From Novosphingobium sp. PhB57 (lineage in GTDB: Bacteria; Pseudomonadota; Alphaproteobacteria; Sphingomonadales; Sphingomonadaceae), in assembly GCF_004342985.1 (NCBI RefSeq), contig NZ_SMBO01000006.1:248001-312000 (forward strand): 64,000 nt of DNA, written 5' to 3'. Of this stretch, positions 50,156-59,168 are shown piece by piece. The notes beneath the pieces were generated by a model. It ran no database searches. It was not told the origin of the DNA and saw only the letters and a list, made by a program, of their open reading frames with translations. The number at the start of each line of letters is the position of its first letter. Position 1 is the stretch's first letter. Position numbers and translations under genes: made by a program.

Positions 50156-50897
50156 GCTAAAGTCCAGATTTTGTGGAGATGTCCGTACTTTCTGAAGGCC
50201 CGAGACGCACTTGGCAAGTCGCCCGAAAGGGCAGGCGTCCGACTGAGGGAACGGGTGGCCGACAGTTTTACGAGCGGTTGTTCTCAGTCGAGCGGATTTG
50301 GGCAACGAGGCGCGTTCGGCGATCCCATCCTACAAATTCGATTGCAGGAGGTGGGCGCGGAACGACAATCGATTTTGCAGCGCGGCAAAGCGCGCAGTCG
50401 ATGCGCCATTCAGAAGCCGAGGTTGCCCTGCACCGGGGGCCTCGTGTCCCGCATCGGTACCGGAAATTGGTAAATCGTGCTGAAACTATTATTCTTCTTC
50501 AACAAGATGACTGCAAGATGAACAAGCCCGGTGGCAAGGCTAAGGCGCCGTCATCGCCGCGAATCGATTCGCTTGTCGAGACGCGGAACAGTGCCTGGCG
50601 TTGCGTGCGACATGTCTCGTCGGGCTTCTTTTAGGTGCGTCGCAGCATGGCGGTTGGATGTCTCTCATCGTCAATTTGCGGACAAGAATGGATTCCGTCG
50701 CGTTACTGCACCCGATTATCCCATATTCTGCGCAGGCGCTTGAACAGGCTCGCGATCCTCGGCAGAGCACTCGTGCCCATCGGTAGCAGTTTCACCTACC
50801 GGGAGTTTCCGATATTCCCCGCATCGGAAGCCCCGGTTCAAGCGGCCGGGGCGCACTTGCCGAACCTGCCCCGTCCGGGGCGGTCAGAGGAGCAGAA
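50156..50897. other. 742-bp divergent intergenic region (epimerase / ugd)
   Basis: No convincing gene; open frames are short and compositionally unlike neighbours. An AT-richer stretch at about 50470-50525 probably carries promoters. Near the ugd end, three short blocks CGGGGC (50847), GCCCCG (50868) and CGGGGC (50876) can form two mutually exclusive hairpins, the second ending five bases before the AGAGGAG ribosome site, so translation could be modulated. Confidence 0.4.
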
Positions 50898-52064
50898 ATG
50901 AAGATCGCTGTTGCAGGCGTTGGCTATGTCGGTCTGTCGAATGCGCTGTTGCTGGCGCAGAACCACGAAGTCGTGGCCAAGGATGTCGTGGCCGCCAAGG
51001 TGGACATGATCAATGCCGGTCGCTCGCCGATCGTCGATGCCGAGTGCGAGGCTTTCCTCCGCCGCGACGACCTGAATCTGCGCGCCACGCTGGATGCCGC
51101 GGAAGCCTATCGCGGCGCCGACTACGTGATCATCGCCGCGCCCACCAATTATGACGAAGTGACCAACCGCTTCGACACCAGCCTGGTCGAAGCCGTCATC
51201 CGCGAGGTCATGGACCATGCGCCCGATGCGGTCATGGTGATCAAGTCCACCATCCCCGTGGGCTTCACCACCGCGACTTCCGAGGCGATGGGCACGCGCA
51301 ACCTGATCTTCAGCCCCGAGTTCCTGCGCGAGGGCAGGGCGCTTCACGACAATCTCCATCCCAGTCGAATCGTGGTGGGGGAGCAGTCGGAGCGGGCAAA
51401 GGTCTTTGCGGAACTGCTGCTGGAAGGCGCGATCAAGAAGGATGTGCCGGTCCTGTTCACGGACCCGTCCGAAGCCGAAGCCATCAAGCTATTTGCGAAT
51501 ACATACCTCGCGATGCGTGTGGCCTATTTCAACGAGCTGGACAGCTATGCGCTTTCGCGCGGGCTGGAGGCGCGCCAGATCATCGAAGGCATCGGCCTCG
51601 ATCCGCGCATCGGCTCGCACTACAACAACCCTTCGTTCGGTTACGGCGGATACTGCCTGCCGAAGGACACAAAGCAGTTGCTGGCCAATTACCATGATGT
51701 TCCGCAGACCATCATCGGTGCGATCGTGGAGGCGAACCGGACGCGCAAGGACTTCATTTCCGACATGGTCCTGTCGCGCAGGCCCAGGGTGGTGGGTTTC
51801 TACCGCCTGGTCATGAAAGCCGGTTCCGACAATTTCCGCCAAAGCTCGATCCAGGGGATCATGAAGCGCATCAAGGCCAAGGGCATCGAGACGGTGCTCT
51901 ACGAGCCGAGCTATCCCGATGACAGCTTCTTCAACACCCCGGTCGAAGCCGATCTGGAGACGTTCAAGCGGCGCGCCGACGTGATCGTCACCAACCGGAT
52001 ACTGCCCGAACTCGACGACGTGAGGGACAAGGTCTTCTCGCGCGATCTGTTCGGGTCCGACTAG
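50898..52064 (+). CDS. ugd: UDP-glucose 6-dehydrogenase, short form
   Basis: Oxidises UDP-glucose to UDP-glucuronate with 2 NAD+; 388 residues, like the short Ugd of enteric bacteria. N-terminal IAVAGVGYVGLSNALLLAQ, KSTIPVGFT, SPEFLREGRALHDNLHPSRIVVG, and the catalytic Cys253 in GYGGYCLPKDTKQL; C-terminal EPSYPDDSFFNTPVEADL. AGAGGAG precedes the ATG by five bases. It is clearly a different subfamily from the 456-residue enzyme at 59169. Confidence 0.95.
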   Translation: MKIAVAGVGYVGLSNALLLAQNHEVVAKDVVAAKVDMINAGRSPIVDAECEAFLRRDDLNLRATLDAAEAYRGADYVIIAAPTNYDEVTNRFDTSLVEAVIREVMDHAPDAVMVIKSTIPVGFTTATSEAMGTRNLIFSPEFLREGRALHDNLHPSRIVVGEQSERAKVFAELLLEGAIKKDVPVLFTDPSEAEAIKLFANTYLAMRVAYFNELDSYALSRGLEARQIIEGIGLDPRIGSHYNNPSFGYGGYCLPKDTKQLLANYHDVPQTIIGAIVEANRTRKDFISDMVLSRRPRVVGFYRLVMKAGSDNFRQSSIQGIMKRIKAKGIETVLYEPSYPDDSFFNTPVEADLETFKRRADVIVTNRILPELDDVRDKVFSRDLFGSD

Positions 52065-52070
52065 CGCAAG

Positions 52071-52087
52071 GCCGGGCTTCGCCCGGC
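52071..52087 (+). terminator. Small stable hairpin after ugd
   Basis: GCCGGGC-TTC-GCCCGGC, six bases after the ugd stop and about 40 before the next gene. There is no T run. It may be an attenuator or an mRNA end stabiliser between the two genes. Confidence 0.45.
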
Positions 52088-52124
52088 GGCGTCCCGCCCC
52101 ATCCTCGAAGGACCACTTACGCCC

Positions 52125-53312
52125 ATGAAACATAGTGTTCCTGTCGCCGAAGCACCCCTGACAGGGGGCCCGGCGCTGATCCGCGGCGAGCGCATCGCGC
52201 TCGTCCATGACTGGATTCCCCTGATTGCCGGGGCGGAGCGCGTGCTTCAGCAAATGGCGCACTGCACGCCGGGCAGCGACATCTTCACGCTGTTCAACTT
52301 CCTTCCCGAGGAAGTAACGCGGGAGTTCTTCGGCGCCGATCACAGGATACAGACGTCCGGTCTCAACGATCTGCCGCTGGTGGAGCAGTATTACCGCTTC
52401 CTCCTGCTGCAATCGACACGTGCGATCGAGGCGTTCGACCTGACCGAGCACGATGTCGTGCTCAGTTCCTCCGCGGCCCTGGCCAAGGGCGTGATAACCG
52501 GGCCAGGTCAGTTGCACGTCAGTTACGTCCACAGTCCTGCCCGTTATGCCTGGGATCTTACTCACGAGTATATCGCCACGGTCGGCGGCACGCTCGGCGG
52601 GCTGAAGCGGGCGGTTGCGCGCGAGATGATGCATCGGTTCCGGCTCTGGGACATGCGCACCGCGCAGAGCGTTGACCATTACCTGGCAAATTCACAGTTC
52701 ATTGCCCGGCGGATCTGGAAGATCTACCGCCGCGAGGCGCAAGTGATCTATCCGCCCGTCAATACCGGCAACTTCGTGCCCGGTACGGCATCGCGCGGCG
52801 ATCATTTCGTCACCGCTTCGCGCCTGGTGCCCTACAAGCGCGTCGAGATGATCGTGGAGGCCTTCAATCGCCGCCCGGACCTGCGCCTGAGAGTGATCGG
52901 CGACGGGCCGGACATGAAGAAGATCCGCCAGATCGCCGGTTCCAATATCGAGATCCTGGGGCACGTCCCATTCGAGCAGTTGATCGCCGAATTCCAGACG
53001 GCGCGGGCCTTGGTCTTTGCGGCGCTGGAGGATTTCGGGATCGTTCCGGTCGAGGCACAGGCCTGCGGAACCCCGGTCGTGTGCCTGGGCAAGGGCGGCA
53101 CGGCCGAGACCGTGCGGCCCCTGGGCAGCAGCGGGGCGACGGGCGTGTGGTTCGAGGATCAGACGGTGGAAAGCCTGGTCGGCGCAATCGACATGTTCGT
53201 CGAGGGCGAGGGCGATATCCGCGCCGAAGATTGTATCGCCAATGCCGCCAGCTTCGGTGAGGAACGGTTCCGCCAGCAGTATTCGGACTGCGTCAATAGT
53301 CTCATTAGCTGA
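52125..53312 (+). CDS. GT4 glycosyltransferase (WbaZ-like)
   Basis: A 395-residue GT-B glycosyltransferase. RIALVHDWIPLIAGAERVLQQMA at the N-terminus, YVHSPARYAWDLTHEYI, and TASRLVPYKRVEMIVEAFN and FAALEDFGIVPVEAQACGTPVV in the donor domain. This set is typical of the mannosyltransferase subgroup (WbaZ-like), though donor specificity is not proven. It follows ugd by 60 bases and ends at a strong terminator, so ugd and this gene likely form one transcript. Confidence 0.87.
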   Translation: MKHSVPVAEAPLTGGPALIRGERIALVHDWIPLIAGAERVLQQMAHCTPGSDIFTLFNFLPEEVTREFFGADHRIQTSGLNDLPLVEQYYRFLLLQSTRAIEAFDLTEHDVVLSSSAALAKGVITGPGQLHVSYVHSPARYAWDLTHEYIATVGGTLGGLKRAVAREMMHRFRLWDMRTAQSVDHYLANSQFIARRIWKIYRREAQVIYPPVNTGNFVPGTASRGDHFVTASRLVPYKRVEMIVEAFNRRPDLRLRVIGDGPDMKKIRQIAGSNIEILGHVPFEQLIAEFQTARALVFAALEDFGIVPVEAQACGTPVVCLGKGGTAETVRPLGSSGATGVWFEDQTVESLVGAIDMFVEGEGDIRAEDCIANAASFGEERFRQQYSDCVNSLIS

Positions 53313-53372
53313 TCGACTTTACAGGATCTGTCTTCGCCACCAGTCGACAGGTTCCGGGCGCGCGCAAATTTG

Positions 53373-53408
53373 AACCGGGAGCGACCTTCTTGGCCGCTCC
53401 CGGTTTTT
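53373..53408 (+). terminator. Rho-independent terminator after the WbaZ-like gene
   Basis: AACCGGGAGCG / CGCTCCCGGTT, a perfect 11-bp stem with an 11-base loop, running directly into further T residues (five T in total at the 3' side). Confidence 0.88.
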
Positions 53409-53926
53409 CGCATCTGCGCAGGCGGTCGGCGTTAAGGCGCTGAAAAGCGTCGGCGAGAGGTCGGACCTTGCGCTGCGAATCCACCGGATCGACAGAGAGC
53501 GAGGGGCTGCAATCGGTTTTACTGTCGACGCGATCCGGCGTCTTTCCGGCTACTGCGATGGAAAGGCTTGAAAGTGCGACGAGAGGGGCCGGATCGAGGG
53601 CAAATTCCCGGTTCGCAATTTGCCCTCCATTGTGCAGCGCGGTATGGTCGAAGAAGACGATTGACCTGTATAGCGCAGTTCCAGGAGGACTCATGACGCA
53701 GAGAGACGTGCAGCCCTTCGCCATCGCTAGCCGATTGCTGGCCGCTACTTCGCGTGGGAGCTGCAGTTAAGGAACGGTCTCTTTCAGGACTGCATGTGAT
53801 GCGGTTATTCTGAAATATCTCAGTATAAGTTCTGTCATTGTAATTCTTACCAGTCGAGTTGTTGATAGTAACGTCAGCCGGGTCGCAGACCGATGCCGAC
53901 GGAATGCTCCATGGAAGCCCTTTCGA
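53409..53926. other. 518-bp non-coding region before the second polymerase/ligase gene
   Basis: No supported gene. The second half (about 53765-53880) is much more AT-rich than the rest of the window and probably carries the promoter and untranslated leader of the ligase-copolymerase transcript. I could not assign -35/-10 boxes with confidence. Confidence 0.4.
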
Positions 53927-55489
53927 TTGGGCGAGACTTGCGAAAGCAGACATTTTCGCATCCCGATCTGCAATCATAAGGAAGAAGCTCTGTCTGGGTC
54001 GTTAGCTGAGAAACGCACGGTCTTCGTGCCGAAAGCCCGTCCGGGAAGCCGCACGGTGCAGGCCGGAATCCTCGTTCTTGTCGGACTGCTGTTCGGCGGC
54101 GGCGGGTCCGGCGCGGGCCTGGCCAACCTGGTCGTCCAGCTTGCAGGCCTGGCGATCCTGGCCATCAACGGTCCGGCCGTGGCCGCTTTCTTCCGCACTG
54201 CTCCGCGCGGGCTTGTCGTGCTGGTGGCGCTGACGCTGCTTCTGCCGCTGCTTCAGCTGGTGCCGCTGCCGCCCGCGATCTGGCAGGCGCTGCCGGGCCG
54301 GGAATTCGTGGGGCAATCGCTCGACCTCACCGGCGGCAGCGATGTCTGGATGCCGTTCTCGCTCGACCCCAATCGCACGGCCATCGCCTTCTTCGCGCTC
54401 TTGCCGGCGCTCGCGGTCCTCGTCCTCGCCTGGCAGCTGGGGCGCGAAGACAAGCGCCAGTTGCTCATGCTGGTGGTCGCTTGCGGGCTGATCGTCGTGC
54501 TGCTCGGCGCCCAGCAACTGGCGACCGGCAATCGCCACCTCGTCTTCTACGCCGAGACCATCGGCTCACTCGATCTCCAGGGCACTTTCGCCAACCGCAA
54601 CACCGGCGGGCTCATGCTCGACATCGCATTGGTGGCGCTGGTGGCGGTGTTCCCGCTGCGGCAGATCCGCGCGATCTGGACGCTGGGCGGCATGGCGACC
54701 GCCGTGCTGCTGATCGTGGGCGTCGTGCTCACCCGCTCGCGCACGAGCATGCTGCTTCTGCTGGTGCCCGCCGCGCTGGCCGCCTGGCGCTGGGTGCGCT
54801 GGCGCCGGCCGACCCTGACCCGCCGAACCGCGATCGCCGCGGGCGCCGTGGTGCTGGTCCTGGCAGGCGCAGCCAGCCTGCTGGCGAATAACCAGCGCGT
54901 GCAGAGCGCGTTCGGACGCTTCGACGCGGTGGAGGACGAGCAGCGCCCGCTGATTTGGAAGGACACCGTGGCCGCATCGCGTCGGTACTGGCCGGTCGGC
55001 AGCGGGATCGGCTCCTTCGACGATGTGTTCCAGGCCGACGAGGCCCTGGAAAACCTCAGCTATGGCCGCGCCCAGCGTGCGCATGACGACTTCCTGGAGG
55101 CCACGCTGGAATCCGGCCTGGTGGGCATTGCGCTGGTGCTGGGCTGGGCCTTTGTGCTCGGACGGCTTGGCGTGGCGGCGCTGCGCCGCGGCGGCATCGG
55201 ACTGGCAGGCGTGGGCACGTTCGCGCTGGTCGCGCTTCAGTCGATCACCGACTACCCGCTGCGCAGCCAGACCCTGCTCTGCCTTTTCGCGCTCATGGCC
55301 GCGCTGCTGATCGGCGCGGAGCGGGACGAGGCCGAAAGTCGCCGCGGCGCGCCTGAACAGGGGGGTAAGAAGGGCGCCAGAAGCCGGCCGGCCGGCAGGT
55401 CTGGAAGCAGGGGCACAGGCGGGCGTGGGGGCCGGTCCGGGCAGGAGGACGGCTTGACCGCCTTCGCCCCTTCAGAACGGGTTTCCTGA
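53927..55489 (+). CDS. O-antigen ligase / Wzy_C-family membrane protein
   Basis: A membrane protein of up to 520 residues with about ten helices. Wzy_C features are AETIGSLDLQGTFANRNTGGLMLDIA, TRSRTSMLLLLVPAALAAWRW, PVGSGIGSFDDVFQ and HDDFLEATLESGLVGIALVLGW, the usual set for ligases and exopolysaccharide polymerases. The start is uncertain: ATG 53927 has no ribosome site, while AAGGAAG at about 53980 precedes a possible CTG or a later GTG. The C-terminus is Gly/Arg/Ser-rich and cytoplasmic. It ends five bases before the copolymerase gene. Whether it or the protein at 46570 is the main polymerase is open. Confidence 0.83.
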   Translation: MGETCESRHFRIPICNHKEEALSGSLAEKRTVFVPKARPGSRTVQAGILVLVGLLFGGGGSGAGLANLVVQLAGLAILAINGPAVAAFFRTAPRGLVVLVALTLLLPLLQLVPLPPAIWQALPGREFVGQSLDLTGGSDVWMPFSLDPNRTAIAFFALLPALAVLVLAWQLGREDKRQLLMLVVACGLIVVLLGAQQLATGNRHLVFYAETIGSLDLQGTFANRNTGGLMLDIALVALVAVFPLRQIRAIWTLGGMATAVLLIVGVVLTRSRTSMLLLLVPAALAAWRWVRWRRPTLTRRTAIAAGAVVLVLAGAASLLANNQRVQSAFGRFDAVEDEQRPLIWKDTVAASRRYWPVGSGIGSFDDVFQADEALENLSYGRAQRAHDDFLEATLESGLVGIALVLGWAFVLGRLGVAALRRGGIGLAGVGTFALVALQSITDYPLRSQTLLCLFALMAALLIGAERDEAESRRGAPEQGGKKGARSRPAGRSGSRGTGGRGGRSGQEDGLTAFAPSERVS

Positions 55490-55493
55490 ACCT

Positions 55494-57782
55494 ATGAACG
55501 AACTTCGGGTCAATAACCGCTCGCGTGGAAACAATAGGATGGCGGGACATATCTTGAACGATGCTTTTCTCGATCGGGTCGGTCTCGAAGGCCCCTCTCA
55601 CGGATTTCCCCAAGGGGCTTCCCATGGCGAGCTTTACGGCGAGGAATCCGGGCCGGACCTGACCGCGCTGCTCAAGACCATCATGGGGATGGTCCGCCGC
55701 AACATCGCGCTGATCGCGGCCATCGTGGCGGCAACGCTGGTGCTGGGCGTGATCGTCACGCTGCTGATCGCGCCGCGCTACAGCGCAGGCGTGCGCGTGC
55801 TGATCGAGGACCAGGCCGACCAGATCATCGAGGGCAGCGAGCTTCAGAAGGTCACCAACGTCCAGGACGCCGAGCGCTTCCTGCAGACCCAGCTCGGCAT
55901 CATCCAGAGCCGCTCGCTGGCCGAAAGCGTGGTCGAAAGCGGCCGGCTCGACCGTGATCCCGCCTTCTACGAAGCGATGGGCACCGACATGCCGACGCAG
56001 GAAGACGTGCTGAAATCGGGCGGGACCAAGAAGCTGGACCAGCTTCGCAAGGAAAGCGCCATCGATTCGCTGCTCGGCAGCCTGACCGTGACGCTGCCGC
56101 CCGACAGCCGGATCGTCAGCATCAGCGTCAGCAGCCGCAGCCCCGGTTATTCCGCCAAGCTGGCGCAGCTCTATGGCGAGCGCTACATGGAGCGGAACCT
56201 CAACCAGAAGTACGACAGTTCCTCCTACGCCCGGCGTTTCCTGGCCGACCAGCTGGACGAGGCGCGCGCCAAGGTCACTCAGTCCGAACGCGATCTCAAC
56301 CAGTATGCCAGCGCCGCGGGCCTGATCCGCGTGACCAGCCAGGGGCAGGACGGCAACCAGGAATCGGTGCTTTCCGTCACCAACAACACGCTGGTCCAGC
56401 TCAACGATGCGGCGGCCAAGGCCACGGCGGACCGCATCGCTGCGCAGGATCGCTGGCTGACGCTGGCCAAGGCCGCGCCGCTGGCCATTCCCGAAGTCAA
56501 CGCCAATCCGGCCGTCTCCACGCTCCTGGCCGAGAAGGCCAAGGTCGAGGCGGACCTTGCCGAGGAACGCACCCGCCACCTCGACGATTTCACCACGGTG
56601 AAGTCGAAGCAGGCGGAAATCGCCGAATACGAGAGCCGCATCGGCGCCATCTCGGATTCCATCAAGAAGTCGGCCTATCTCGAATACAAGTCGTCGCAGG
56701 AGCGTGAGAAGTCGTTCTCGGGCCAGGTCGAATCGCTGCGCGGCGAAGCGCTCAAGGAGCAGGACCGCGGCGTTCAGCTGGCCGTGCTGAAGCGCATCGC
56801 CGATACCAACAAGACGCTCTACGACACCCTGCTCTCGCGCTACAATCAGCTCAACGCCACGGCCGGGGCCTCGTCCAACAACCTGACGCTGGTCGACGGC
56901 GCGGAAGTGCCGGGCAAGCCCTACTCGCCGCGTCTGCTGGTCAATATCGTCGCCTCGCTGGTGCTGGGCCTGGTGCTGGCCGCCGGTGCGGTGCTGCTGC
57001 GCGAGATCTTCGACGATGCGATCCGCTCGCCCGAGGATGTCGAGCGCAAGCTGGGCATGCCGCTGCTGGGCCTGATCCCGCTGGAGAAGGGGGGCGATGT
57101 CGCCAGCCACTTCGACGACCGCCGCTCGCGGGTGAGCGAGGCCTATCGCTCGCTGGTCACCAACTTGCGCTATTCCACCGCGACCGGCCTGCCGGAAGTG
57201 CTCATGGTCACCAGTTCGCGCGAATCCGAGGGCAAGTCCACGACCGCCCGCGCGGTGGCGCACGACATTGCCGTGCTCGGCAAGCGGGTGCTGCTGGTGG
57301 ACGCCGACTTGCGGCGCCCGACGCTGCACAACTTCATGAGCGACCGGAAGGCCACGGGCCTGACTGACGTGCTGACCGGCGAAAAGACCTTCGATGCGGC
57401 CCTGCAGCCCACCGAGGTCGCCAGCCTCAGCTACATGTCGGCACTGCCCGCGCCGCCGGATCCCGCGCTGATCCTCTCGGGCGAGGGGCTGCCGCACTTC
57501 ATGGAGGAAGCGCGCCGCAAGTTCGACGTGGTGGTGATCGACTCCCCGCCGCTGCTGGGCCTTTCCGATGCGGCGCTGCTGGCCAACCATGCGGACGGCG
57601 TGCTGTTCATGGTCGATGCCTCCAGTTTCCATCGCGGCGCGGTGAAGTCCGCGCTGCGCCGCCTGGCCCTGATCAAGGCCAACATGCTGGGCGTGGTGCT
57701 CAACCGCTTCGACCCCAAGGTGGGCGGAGAGGACTACAACTACTATGCCGCGAGCTACTACAGCTACGGCGAAAAGGACTGA
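55494..57782 (+). CDS. Wzc-type polysaccharide copolymerase / BY-kinase
   Basis: A 762-residue inner-membrane protein controlling chain length and export. First helix about 70-92, a large periplasmic coiled-coil region (about 95-480), second helix about 481-503, then a cytoplasmic bacterial tyrosine kinase domain: Walker A SSRESEGKST (Lys581), Walker A' LLVDADLRRP (600-609) and Walker B VVVIDSPP. The C-terminal tail is tyrosine-rich (YNYYAASYYSYGEKD), the autophosphorylation cluster. It should partner with the Wza-type lipoprotein at 39246. Kinase and copolymerase are fused, as in proteobacterial Wzc. Confidence 0.94.
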   Translation: MNELRVNNRSRGNNRMAGHILNDAFLDRVGLEGPSHGFPQGASHGELYGEESGPDLTALLKTIMGMVRRNIALIAAIVAATLVLGVIVTLLIAPRYSAGVRVLIEDQADQIIEGSELQKVTNVQDAERFLQTQLGIIQSRSLAESVVESGRLDRDPAFYEAMGTDMPTQEDVLKSGGTKKLDQLRKESAIDSLLGSLTVTLPPDSRIVSISVSSRSPGYSAKLAQLYGERYMERNLNQKYDSSSYARRFLADQLDEARAKVTQSERDLNQYASAAGLIRVTSQGQDGNQESVLSVTNNTLVQLNDAAAKATADRIAAQDRWLTLAKAAPLAIPEVNANPAVSTLLAEKAKVEADLAEERTRHLDDFTTVKSKQAEIAEYESRIGAISDSIKKSAYLEYKSSQEREKSFSGQVESLRGEALKEQDRGVQLAVLKRIADTNKTLYDTLLSRYNQLNATAGASSNNLTLVDGAEVPGKPYSPRLLVNIVASLVLGLVLAAGAVLLREIFDDAIRSPEDVERKLGMPLLGLIPLEKGGDVASHFDDRRSRVSEAYRSLVTNLRYSTATGLPEVLMVTSSRESEGKSTTARAVAHDIAVLGKRVLLVDADLRRPTLHNFMSDRKATGLTDVLTGEKTFDAALQPTEVASLSYMSALPAPPDPALILSGEGLPHFMEEARRKFDVVVIDSPPLLGLSDAALLANHADGVLFMVDASSFHRGAVKSALRRLALIKANMLGVVLNRFDPKVGGEDYNYYAASYYSYGEKD

Positions 57783-57788
57783 CGCGGG

Positions 57789-58961
57789 ATGACCTCGCTG
57801 ATCGGTCGCACGGCGTGGATCGCCATCCTGGCCCTGGCCGCCATCGTGGCGGTGGGCGTGGAGATGGACCGGGAAGGGCGGCGCAATTTCGCCGTGGCCC
57901 AGCTTGTAGCCCGCTTCGTGCCGGCCTCGCTCCAGTCTTCCTCGCTGGAATCGCTGGCTCACGAGGCTTACGATAGCGGCGATGCGGCAAGGGGCGTGGC
58001 ACTGTCGCAAGCCTTCGTGCGCCGCCGTCCGGTTCCTTCGGAAGGGCTGGCGCTGCTCGCTTACGGGCAGCTTCAAAAGGGTGAGCAGGACGCCGCGCTG
58101 CGTTCGGTGGTCCTGGCGGGCGATCGGGGCTGGCGCGACCGCTTCACGCAGGAGACGCTGGTCATGCTGGCGCTCCAGGCCGAGGAATGGAGCATCGCCG
58201 CCCAGCGCACCGTGGCGCTCTGGCGGATCGGGCTCAACGACGATCGCCTCAAGGACATGACCGCCGACCTGCTTTCGCGCCCTCAGGGGGTGGATGCCTT
58301 CGCCGCGCAAGTGGGCCAGGAGAAGTACTGGGCCAACGCCTTCCTGCCCTGGGCCGGTACCGCGATCAGGCCCGAGGCGCTGAAAACGGTGGCCTCCACC
58401 ATGGCCCGCAAGGGCGCCAGGGTGGACTGCGCCGCGCTTTCCCCGCGCACGCTGATGCTGGTACGCTCCGGCCGCGCCGAAGCGGCGTCGATCCTGTGGC
58501 AGAACCTCTGCGCGAATGGACACTTCACACGGGCCGCCGATTTCGCCTTCCGCGAAGACCTGGGAGACGGCGCGCCGATCGGACCGTTCGACTGGCAATA
58601 TCCCGAGGAATCCGGGCTGGATCGCAGTTTCACCGGCAGCAAGGCGGGCACCGTCCTGCATTACCGCAACCGCGAGCCGCTGCGCAGCGTGATCGCCAAG
58701 CGCAATGCGCTGCTGGCACCGGGCAACTACCGCGCCCGGATGGATGGGGCTGCTCATGCGGAAGCGGGCTTCCGGCCCATCGTCCTCCAGATCGTCTGCT
58801 ATGCCGAGGATGGCACGGCGCGGCGTCTCGGCGATGCGGAAATGACCTCAGGCTCTACCGATTTCTTCATTCCGGACACGTTCTGCGCGAGCCAGGAACT
58901 CGTGATCCTCTCCGGCCGGGGCGAAGGCGAGATCGGCAGGCTGGAGATCGATCCGGCCTAG
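57789..58961 (+). CDS. Exopolysaccharide-locus protein of unknown function, TPR-like
   Basis: A 390-residue protein with an N-terminal membrane helix (WIAILALAAIVAVGV) and a mostly helical first half rich in Ala/Leu/Arg (ESLAHEAYDSGDAARGVALSQAFVRRRP, EGLALLAYGQLQKGEQDAALRSVVLAG), suggestive of tetratricopeptide repeats. The second half is beta-rich and ends with a jelly-roll-like pattern (GNYRARMDGAAHAEAGFRPIVLQIVCYAEDG). It follows the copolymerase by six bases and is probably co-transcribed, so a role in polymer assembly or export is likely. I do not recognise a named family. Confidence 0.7.
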   Translation: MTSLIGRTAWIAILALAAIVAVGVEMDREGRRNFAVAQLVARFVPASLQSSSLESLAHEAYDSGDAARGVALSQAFVRRRPVPSEGLALLAYGQLQKGEQDAALRSVVLAGDRGWRDRFTQETLVMLALQAEEWSIAAQRTVALWRIGLNDDRLKDMTADLLSRPQGVDAFAAQVGQEKYWANAFLPWAGTAIRPEALKTVASTMARKGARVDCAALSPRTLMLVRSGRAEAASILWQNLCANGHFTRAADFAFREDLGDGAPIGPFDWQYPEESGLDRSFTGSKAGTVLHYRNREPLRSVIAKRNALLAPGNYRARMDGAAHAEAGFRPIVLQIVCYAEDGTARRLGDAEMTSGSTDFFIPDTFCASQELVILSGRGEGEIGRLEIDPA

Positions 58962-59168
58962 AGCGCCTTTTCGATGCGGCCCTTTCGATGCGAACGTCCC
59001 GGCCCGGCGTCTTGCCAGGTTTTCCGCTTCGGAAAGGAACGACCCTGATGGGGCGAAACCGCCAAGTCGAGAGAGAATTCGGTTAAGTACCTGCCCGAAT
59101 GGCTGACTTGCCGACCGGGCGGGGGACAAGGATAACTTCCCCAAAGTTCATAAGGAAATGGAAGCGCC

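Noticed and set aside
55293..58757. An 1154-codon open frame on the minus strand
   Set aside because: Antisense to the ligase, Wzc-type copolymerase and following gene, all well supported; low-complexity Arg/Gln/His-rich translation.
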